From contig NZ_FQXV01000015.1 of NCBI RefSeq assembly GCF_900130065.1, positions 1 to 64,000 of the forward strand: DNA of 64,000 bases, given 5' to 3'. The notes under the pieces were generated by a model. It saw only the letters and a program-made list of their open reading frames with translations. It ran no database searches and was not told the DNA's origin. Below are positions 58,505-64,000 of the stretch, in pieces; position 1 is the stretch's first letter, and the number at the start of each line of letters is the position of its first letter. Both the position numbers and the translations under genes were made by a program. Source of the DNA: Sporobacter termitidis DSM 10068 (GTDB lineage: Bacteria > Bacillota > Clostridia > Oscillospirales > Oscillospiraceae).

Positions 58505-58595
58505 GTACAGGCTGCCTGATTTACAGCTCCCCGGCGGCCGGGCATGAATTGCCGTGCCTGGCCGCCGTGCAAAATATACCCTTTGGAGGCAGATT

Positions 58596-59606
58596 ATGCT
58601 CAGCGCAAAACAGAATTTTTTAGAAACGATCAAACGCGGCGGAAAGCCGGACAGGATCGTCAGGCAGTTTGAGGGCACGGTGTTCCTGCCCGGCGACCCC
58701 GTGGGCAACTACGTCCGCGGCGAACGGTACGACGGCATGCCGGACAAAAAGGACCTCTGGGGCACCACGATCATCTGGCCGGCGGGCGTGCCGGCGGCCA
58801 TGCCGCACGTCACCGAGGAAAACAAGGTCATCAAGGATATCACGGAATGGCGCAAGTACGCGGCGGTACCCGACCTGATCGCCAATTGCTCGGACGACAG
58901 CCTCTGGGCGCCGTATCTCCAGCGTGTGGCCGAGGTGGACCGAAATGAGAATCTCGTCATGGCCTTTGCGCCCACCGGCGTCTTTGAGCGCCTGCACTTT
59001 CTGATGGGCTTTGAGGACACCTTCATCAACCTGATGACGGAGCCCGAGGCGATGAAGGAATTGTGCGACGCCATCGGCGAATACCGCTATCAGGGCATGA
59101 AGCTGATGGTCGACCATGTAAAGCCCGACATCATCCTCTCCCACGACGACTGGGGCAGCAAAAACAATCTGTTCATGCAGCCCGACGTCTGGCGCGAATT
59201 CATAAAGCCCCAGTATGAAAAGGCGTACGGCTACCTGCACGAGCACGGCGTCGTCATCATGCACCACGCCGATTCCTTTATGGAGCAGATCGTGGAGGAC
59301 ATGGTGGACCTGCACATCGACATCTGGCAGGGCGTCCTCCCGCAGAACGATATCATCGCCATCCAGAAAAAGCTGGACGGACGCATGGCACTCATGGGCG
59401 GCCTGGACGCCGCCATCGTGGACCGGTCCGATTCCACCGAGGAGGAAATCCGCCGCGAGACCCGCCGCGCCCTGGAAGAATACTGCCCACGGGGCAATTT
59501 CATCCCCTGCATCACCTACGGCGGCCCCGGCACCATCTTCCCGAACGGCGACAAATTCATCAACGCTGAAATCGACCGCTATAATAAGGAAAAGTACGGC
59601 ATATAG
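58596..59606 (+). CDS. Uroporphyrinogen-decarboxylase-family (UroD-like) enzyme
   Basis: 336 residues of the UroD superfamily, the branch that contains MtaA/CmuA-like methyltransferases rather than heme synthesis. Visible: MAFAPTGVFERLHFLMGFED, DIILSHDDWGSKNNLFMQP, VVIMHHADSFMEQIVEDMVDLHID and FIPCITYGGPGT. The usual zinc motif HxC is replaced (MHHADS), with only the later Cys (IPC) kept, so the metal site may differ. TTTGGAGGC precedes the ATG. Operon with the binding protein; methyl transfer from an unknown donor is a reasonable guess. Confidence 0.83.
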   Translation: MLSAKQNFLETIKRGGKPDRIVRQFEGTVFLPGDPVGNYVRGERYDGMPDKKDLWGTTIIWPAGVPAAMPHVTEENKVIKDITEWRKYAAVPDLIANCSDDSLWAPYLQRVAEVDRNENLVMAFAPTGVFERLHFLMGFEDTFINLMTEPEAMKELCDAIGEYRYQGMKLMVDHVKPDIILSHDDWGSKNNLFMQPDVWREFIKPQYEKAYGYLHEHGVVIMHHADSFMEQIVEDMVDLHIDIWQGVLPQNDIIAIQKKLDGRMALMGGLDAAIVDRSDSTEEEIRRETRRALEEYCPRGNFIPCITYGGPGTIFPNGDKFINAEIDRYNKEKYGI

Positions 59607-59621
59607 CGGCATATAAAAGCT

Positions 59622-59665
59622 CAGCCGAAACCTCTGCCTTCCGCAGCAGGTTTCGGCTGTTTTTA
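59622..59665 (+). terminator. Terminator of the UroD-family gene
   Basis: CAGCCGAAACCT pairs with AGGTTTCGGCTG (59622-59633 and 59648-59659), then TTTTTA. Confidence 0.88.
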
Positions 59666-59686
59666 TGTGTTTTCTCCCGACGAGAC

Positions 59687-59728
59687 GGCAAGGGCAAAGC
59701 CCTTGCCGCCGGACGGCCAATGGCCGTT
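59687..59728. repeat. Palindromic repeats GGCAAGGGC..GCCCTTGCC and GGACGGCCA..TGGCCGT
   Basis: Two neighbouring palindromes (59687-59707 and 59711-59727). The second repeats the palindrome at 460-478, 59 kb away. Confidence 0.7.
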
Positions 59729-59733
59729 TATTT

Positions 59734-60207
59734 TTATTCCCTGATCAGCCGTTTCCCTGTGATCTCATTCACGGTCAGCTTCAGGACGGTGACGGCTTTC
59801 AGGAGCCTTTCGTCGTATTCAAAAGAGCCCTTGTCCGAATACTGTCCCATCAGGATATTCAGTGCGGGGATTTTTCCCTCCGCGGCCACGAGCTCCAAAG
59901 TGCCGTTCCCGCAGACGCTCTCAAAGGGCATGGTCGAATCGCAGGCCTTGTCCCCGTCGATAAACTGCCGCGGGCTGTCCAGCTCGAAGGCGACCTTATC
60001 GCAGCGCTTTAAAAGCTCCAGCTTTTTCCCCGCGTTCGCGCAGTGGAAAAAGAGCGTTATCTGCCCGCCGTCCTTCCGGACGCCGAAATTGAGCGGCACG
60101 ATATAAGGGTAATCGTCGTCAAAAAACGCCACCCGGCATACGCTGCAGCCTCTCATGATCGCCATGATCTCGTCGAGGTCCGTGATCTCCCGGTCTTTTC
60201 TTCTCAT
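59734..60207 (-). CDS. Pyridoxamine-phosphate-oxidase-like flavoprotein (NimA type)
   Basis: 157 residues of the split-barrel FMN-binding fold: IMRGCSVCRVAFFDDDYPYIVPLNFG, the phosphate-contact region LFFHCANAGKKLELL and VAFELDS. Members include nitroimidazole reductase NimA and heme- or F420-binding proteins; resistance cannot be claimed from sequence. The ATG at 60207 follows GGGAGTGAACACAC. Single gene. Confidence 0.88.
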   Translation of the reverse strand: MRRKDREITDLDEIMAIMRGCSVCRVAFFDDDYPYIVPLNFGVRKDGGQITLFFHCANAGKKLELLKRCDKVAFELDSPRQFIDGDKACDSTMPFESVCGNGTLELVAAEGKIPALNILMGQYSDKGSFEYDERLLKAVTVLKLTVNEITGKRLIRE

Positions 60208-60240
60208 GTGTGTTCACTCCCAAATATATTTCAGCGCGGC

Positions 60241-60267
60241 GGGCCGCCGGGGGTGGCGGCCCCTACG
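60241..60267. repeat. Palindromic repeat GGGCCGCC..GGCGGCCCCTAC
   Basis: Arms GGGCCGCC (60241-60248) and GGCGGCCC (60255-60262) followed by CTACG, the same design as the GGCGAT repeats, in the gap between two minus-strand genes. Confidence 0.7.
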
Positions 60268-60279
60268 GATATGGTGAGA

Positions 60280-60906
60280 TTATTCCCGCGCGCTCTTGTA
60301 ATAGAAAATCGCCAGCTGGGTCCGGCGCTTGAAACTGAGCTTGTCCATGATGACGCTGATGCTGTTGCGTACCGTGCCCTCGCTTAGATAAAGCCGGCCG
60401 GCGATCTCGCGGTTAGAGAGCCCCTCCGCGATGAGGGCGATGATCTCCGCTTCCTTTCCCGTGACGCCGCAGCCGGCCAGGTCCGTCTTCTCGCCCCGGC
60501 TCAACAGGCTCGGGATTTTCGCCACGATATCCTCGCCGAAGACGCTCTGACCGGCGTAAACCGCTTTCAGCGCGGGGAGGATGCTCTCGAAATCCTGCTT
60601 GAGGATATAGCCCTTTGCGCCGATTTTCAGCGCCCGGACGATGTATTCGTCGTCGGCAAACGTGGTGAGATACAGAATCTTCGCCTCGGGGTGGTCTTGT
60701 AAAATCCGCGCGCCGGCCTCCAGGCCCGTCATGGCGTCCATCCGGATATCCATCAGCAGAATATCGGGCTTTAAATCCGCATACAGCCGGATCGCGTCGA
60801 GGCCGTTGTACCCGACGGCGGCAACCTCGGCTTCACCGGAGGCTTCAATGATTGTTTTCAGGGATATGCCGACGAGCCTGTCGTCGTCCACGATGACAAT
60901 TTTCAT
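60280..60906 (-). CDS. NarL/DesR-family response regulator
   Basis: 208 residues. Receiver with DDDRLVG, phospho-acceptor in DILLMDIRMD (about Asp 54) and Lys in AKGYILK; a C-terminal LuxR-type helix-turn-helix (VTGKEAEIIALIAEGLSNREIAGRLYLSEGTVRNSISVIMDKL). Encoded eight bases after its kinase. It probably binds the ATGACA-N2-TGTCAT palindrome between this operon and the ABC genes. Confidence 0.93.
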   Translation of the reverse strand: MKIVIVDDDRLVGISLKTIIEASGEAEVAAVGYNGLDAIRLYADLKPDILLMDIRMDAMTGLEAGARILQDHPEAKILYLTTFADDEYIVRALKIGAKGYILKQDFESILPALKAVYAGQSVFGEDIVAKIPSLLSRGEKTDLAGCGVTGKEAEIIALIAEGLSNREIAGRLYLSEGTVRNSISVIMDKLSFKRRTQLAIFYYKSARE

Positions 60907-60914
60907 TTAAAATC

Positions 60915-61976
60915 TCACCTTGTTTTCGGGATGGAGACGAAGACGGTGAAGCCGCCGTCGTACCCGATATTCACATGGCCGCCGACGCTTTCCACGCGCT
61001 GGGCGATGTTTTTGAGCCCGATGCCGTCGCCGCCCGGCGCCTTCGGCGCGCCGTTGTCTCTGACGATGAGCTGGTAGAGCGCCGGATGCTCCCGCAGCGT
61101 CACGCTGACCTCGCTGGCGTCCGAGTGGCGGATGACGTTGGAGAGCGCCTCCTTGACGACGGTCAGGAGCGTATATTTGACCTTCTTGTCCGGATTCGAG
61201 TCCATATCGAAATCCAGCGTGATCGGGCAGAAATCAAAGCCGTCGGCAAGGCGCCCCAGCTCGGCGGTAAGGTCGACCGATTCGTCGTAAAGGTCATGGA
61301 CGCTCACGCGGACGCTGTCCATGCCGGAGGTCAGCGTGTCCCGGAGGACGCCGAGCCGTTCCCGCAGCGCGTCGTCCCGGCAGGTGGCCAGCAGCGCGCC
61401 CGTCTGCAATATGGCGTTGGAGAGCGTATGGCCGACGCTGTCGTGGATGTCGCGGGCGATCCTGTTGCGCTCGTTCAGTGTGGCCAGGCGTATCTCGTAG
61501 TCCTGCTTTTCCATCAGTTCCTTGTTCTTGTTTTCCAGCCGGAGAGAAAATTCCTTCGTGGAGTCCCGCAGCGCGATATAGCCGCTTTGCGTTTTTTCCA
61601 GGGCGTCCGTCCGCCGGCGCATGAGGTATGAAAGCCCGACGATAAGGACGATCGTCACGGCCGTCATCGGCGGCAGCGTCCTGAAGGCGATTGCCGCGGG
61701 CCCCAGGATCAGCACCAGGCCGAGCTGATATTTGGTGTAAAACAGATCGTAGCAGATCACCGGCAGAAAAAAGACAAAAACAGGACGGGGGATACAGGCG
61801 GCAAAGTAAACGAGCGCCGCGAGGCCCCTCAGCCGGTCGCCGTCCACATAGCTCATAAAGGCGCTGAGAATGACGACGCAGATGATCGGCACGATGATAT
61901 AAAGGTCCAGGCGGTACTGGGCGTAAAACACGGCGCAAAGGATAAATAGGGTCGCCTTGTCGATATACTTGTCCAT
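60915..61976 (-). CDS. DesK/NarX-type membrane histidine kinase
   Basis: 353 residues. Four to five transmembrane helices (about 5-125) without a large outside domain, then a coiled coil, a HisKA_3 box with ERNRIARDIHDSVGHTLSNA (phosphorylated His) and an ATPase domain (VVKEALSNVIRHSDASEV, DNGAPKAPGGDGIGLKNIAQRV). Such intramembrane-sensing kinases often detect membrane or antibiotic stress and sit by ABC exporters, as here. The start at 61976 follows GGGGTGAAGAC; the frame upstream lacks a site. Confidence 0.92.
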   Translation of the reverse strand: MDKYIDKATLFILCAVFYAQYRLDLYIIVPIICVVILSAFMSYVDGDRLRGLAALVYFAACIPRPVFVFFLPVICYDLFYTKYQLGLVLILGPAAIAFRTLPPMTAVTIVLIVGLSYLMRRRTDALEKTQSGYIALRDSTKEFSLRLENKNKELMEKQDYEIRLATLNERNRIARDIHDSVGHTLSNAILQTGALLATCRDDALRERLGVLRDTLTSGMDSVRVSVHDLYDESVDLTAELGRLADGFDFCPITLDFDMDSNPDKKVKYTLLTVVKEALSNVIRHSDASEVSVTLREHPALYQLIVRDNGAPKAPGGDGIGLKNIAQRVESVGGHVNIGYDGGFTVFVSIPKTR

Positions 61977-62054
61977 GTCTTCACCCCGCTTTTTCCCGTA
62001 TACCAATAGTTTACCAGATGCCGCGGGGCTTTACAATCACGCGGCGCAAATGAT

Positions 62055-62068
62055 ATGACAAATGTCAT
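62055..62068. promoter_or_regulatory. ATGACA-N2-TGTCAT operator between kinase and ABC genes
   Basis: Inverted repeat ATGACA-AA-TGTCAT in the 173-bp interval between divergent genes. Sites of the TGTCA/TGACA kind are bound by LiaR/DesR/YvfU-like response regulators, so it is a good target for the neighbouring NarL-type protein. Confidence 0.7.
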
Positions 62069-62149
62069 GGCCGGATCGGGAGGATATTCACTTCTGCCCG
62101 GGGGCCGTTTCCTGTATGCTGGGACCATGAGGCCAAAGGAGGAGAAACA

Positions 62150-63082
62150 ATGGTAGTCAGCGTGAACAATCTGGTCAAGAGATACGGCGAGCTCATCGCC
62201 CTGGACCATTTCAGCCTGGAGGTCAGGGAAGGGGAGGTATTCGGCCTTTTGGGCCCCAACGGCTCGGGCAAGACGACGGCGATCAACTGCATCCTTTCCC
62301 TGTTGAAATACGACAAGGGCACCATCGAGGTCTTTGGAAAGCCGATGAACCCGGACTCCTACGAGTCAAAGCGGAACATCGGCATCGTCATGCAGAACGT
62401 GGCGGTTTTCAGGGAGCTCACCGTCGAGGAGAACATCAACTACTTCTGCGGCCTGTACGTCAGCGACAGGCAGAAGTGCCGGCAGCTCACGGAAGAGGCC
62501 ATCGCCTTTGTGGGCTTGGAGAATTACACCAAGTTCCTGCCGAAAAAGCTCAGCGGCGGCCTCCTTCGGCGGCTGAACATCGCCTGCGGCATCGCCCACA
62601 AGCCGAAGCTCATCATCCTGGATGAGCCCACCGTGGCCGTGGACCCCCAGAGCCGCAACAATATCCTGGAGGGCATCCTGAAGCTGAACAGCCAGGGCGC
62701 CACGGTCATCTATACCTCCCATTACATGGAGGAGGTCGAGCAGATATGCTCCCGGATCGCTATCATGGATAAGGGCAAGGTCATCGCCTCGGGCACCACC
62801 AACGAGCTCAAGGGCATGATCAACACCGGCGAAAAGATCACCGCCGAGCTCCTCAGGGCGGACAGCGGCATACTCGCCGGGCTGAAACGGCTGCCCAACG
62901 TCAGCGCCGCGGAGATCTCGGGCAATCAGCTCATCGTCAAATCCGTCCATGGCAAAAATAATCTGCCGGCGGTGCTCGAGTACCTGAATACCCACGACAT
63001 CGCCTACGGCCGGATTTTCTGCGAGCTGCCCACGCTCAACGACGTCTTCCTTGAAATCACCGGCAAAGAGTTAAGGGATTAG
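62150..63082 (+). CDS. ABC transporter ATP-binding protein
   Basis: 310 residues. Walker A GPNGSGKTT (38-46), Q loop VMQNVAVF, signature LSGGLLRRLNIACGIA, Walker B LIILDEPTVAVDP and H loop YTSHYMEE. The C-terminal extension (about 220-310) is that of ABC-2 exporter ATPases. AGGAGG lies before the ATG. Encoded with the permease 12 bases downstream and divergent from the two-component genes; likely a stress- or antibiotic-induced exporter. Confidence 0.95.
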   Translation: MVVSVNNLVKRYGELIALDHFSLEVREGEVFGLLGPNGSGKTTAINCILSLLKYDKGTIEVFGKPMNPDSYESKRNIGIVMQNVAVFRELTVEENINYFCGLYVSDRQKCRQLTEEAIAFVGLENYTKFLPKKLSGGLLRRLNIACGIAHKPKLIILDEPTVAVDPQSRNNILEGILKLNSQGATVIYTSHYMEEVEQICSRIAIMDKGKVIASGTTNELKGMINTGEKITAELLRADSGILAGLKRLPNVSAAEISGNQLIVKSVHGKNNLPAVLEYLNTHDIAYGRIFCELPTLNDVFLEITGKELRD

Positions 63083-63094
63083 GGGGGCGGCGAA

Positions 63095-64000
63095 ATGTTC
63101 GGGCATATTTTTATAAACCGCTTCAAGCTGCTCGTCCGCGACAGGCCGACGGTGTTCTGGACGCTGGTGTACCCGCTGGCGCTGGCCACCTTCTTCTGCC
63201 TGGCGTTTTCCAACCTGTACGGCGGCGACGCGTTTAAGAGCATCCCCATCGCCGTGGTGGACAACGCCGAATACAGAAGCGATACGGTATTTCAAGCGGC
63301 GCTGGACTCTGTGTCCGACGCGAACAGCGCCTCGGAAAATCCGCTGTTTCACGTCACCGTCGAGTCCAGGGAGCAGGCCGACGCCGGCCTTAAAAACAAC
63401 GATATCAAGGGCTATATCCTCTTTGACAACGGGGCCCGTGTGGTGGTCAAGAGCTCCGATATCGACCAGACCATCCTGAAGGAATTCATGGACAGCTACC
63501 TGCAGACGGCCTCGGCTTATCGGACGATCGCGGGCGTGAACCCCGCCGCGCTGCAAAGCCTCGCGTCCGCCGGCACGAGATCCTACATCGAGAACGTGAC
63601 CCCGGCGAAGGCGGCGGTGAGCAACACGCTCATCAACTACTATGCGCTGATCGCCATGGCCGCGATGTTCGGCGGCTTCTGGGGCAAAAAGGAGGTGGAG
63701 GATATCCAGGCGGACCTCTCGCCCCAGGGCGCGCGGATGAACCTTATTCCCGTCCATAAGATGAAGGCCTTCGGCTCGTCGGTCTGCGCGTCCATCGCCG
63801 TTCAGTTCCTGTCGCAGCTTGTGCTGCTGGCGTACATGGCGTTGGCGCTGGGGGTGAACTTCGGCACGCAGCTGGGCTGTATCGTCCTGACCGGCTTCGC
63901 CGGGAGCGTCGCGGGCGTCGCCTTCGGCGCGCTGGTGGCGGTCCTGGTGAAGGGGAGCGCCAATGTGCGCACGGCCGTCATGCTGTGCGTCAGCCTGGGG
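63095..64000 (+). CDS. ABC-2 type permease, 5' part
   Basis: At least 302 residues, open at the window end. FINRFKLLVRDRPTVFWTLVYPLALATFFCLAF is the first helix, followed by a long extracytoplasmic domain (about 40-175) and then helices ALIAMAAMFGGFWG, SIAVQFLSQLVLLAYMALALG and LTGFAGSVAGVAFGALVAV. This is the ABC2_membrane_3 layout. GGGGGCGG precedes the ATG. Partner of the ATPase gene just upstream. Confidence 0.9.
   Translation, partial: MFGHIFINRFKLLVRDRPTVFWTLVYPLALATFFCLAFSNLYGGDAFKSIPIAVVDNAEYRSDTVFQAALDSVSDANSASENPLFHVTVESREQADAGLKNNDIKGYILFDNGARVVVKSSDIDQTILKEFMDSYLQTASAYRTIAGVNPAALQSLASAGTRSYIENVTPAKAAVSNTLINYYALIAMAAMFGGFWGKKEVEDIQADLSPQGARMNLIPVHKMKAFGSSVCASIAVQFLSQLVLLAYMALALGVNFGTQLGCIVLTGFAGSVAGVAFGALVAVLVKGSANVRTAVMLCVSLG

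Noticed and set aside
58620-59720. 366-codon minus-strand frame opposite the UroD-family gene
   Set aside because: Shadow frame produced by high third-position GC; no start context.

Overview
The window looks like chromosome of an anaerobic, probably flagellated Firmicute of the class Clostridia, perhaps an Oscillospiraceae-like lineage. I infer this from high-GC coding sequence (roughly 55-60 % by eye), strong AGGAGG ribosome sites with several TTG/GTG starts, many lipoproteins with lipoboxes, VanW, copper-amine-oxidase-like wall domains, reverse rubrerythrin under PerR, a PucR regulator and ferredoxin-fused aldo/keto reductases. I see no rRNA, tRNA, CRISPR array or prophage block. The window starts inside an IS3-type transposase and ends inside an ABC-2 permease gene.

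Layout. 1-1.3 kb: transposase tail, then a gene-free stretch made largely of dispersed palindromic repeats. 1.3-6 kb: secreted stalk-domain protein, secreted S41 peptidase, the perR-rubrerythrin operon with a PerR-type box on its promoter, and a solitary holin. 6-15 kb: a PAS-GGDEF-HD-GYP c-di-GMP protein, an MFS transporter, and a surface cluster of two WG-repeat lipoproteins flanking a solitary PstS-like lipoprotein and a divergent VanW protein. 15-19.4 kb: a DHA2 drug exporter divergent from a TetR gene, with a perfect palindrome on the regulator's promoter; the TetR gene leads into a small membrane protein, a lone E2-type acyltransferase and a metallo-hydrolase. 19.5-26 kb: B12-binding radical SAM enzyme, then a TetR gene with two aldo/keto reductase-ferredoxin paralogues, a metallo-hydrolase and an EamA exporter; the same 18-bp operator lies before tetR and before the first reductase.

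26-38 kb: TauE/DUF1634 exporter pair, an AT-rich HigBA-type toxin-antitoxin pair, a small secreted protein followed by an OmpR/HK pair across a terminator that abuts the ribosome site, then DUF554, hydrolase, nitroreductase, TetR with an FMN-binding membrane protein, flavodoxin-like reductase, alcohol dehydrogenase and a degenerate EAL-HDOD protein. 38-46 kb: GtrA, an acetyltransferase, a palindrome-rich spacer, an AraC-ClpP pair, a surface-polymer O-acetylation operon (MBOAT, DHHW, amidohydrolase) and a polytopic GT-C-like protein with a TetR gene. 46-55 kb: CheW-MCP pair, FAD oxidoreductase, DUF3298 lipoprotein, transglutaminase-like membrane protein and a PIN-PhoH ATPase. 55-64 kb: PucR regulator, solitary sugar-type binding lipoprotein and a UroD-family enzyme (a candidate uncharacterised sensing or methyl-transfer module), a PNPOx-like flavoprotein, and a NarL/DesK two-component system divergent from an ABC exporter with an ATGACA-N2-TGTCAT operator between them.

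Common themes are envelope-facing proteins, flavin/iron-sulfur redox enzymes and local one-component regulators whose operators can be read directly in their promoters. All functional calls come from motif recognition alone; no database search was run.
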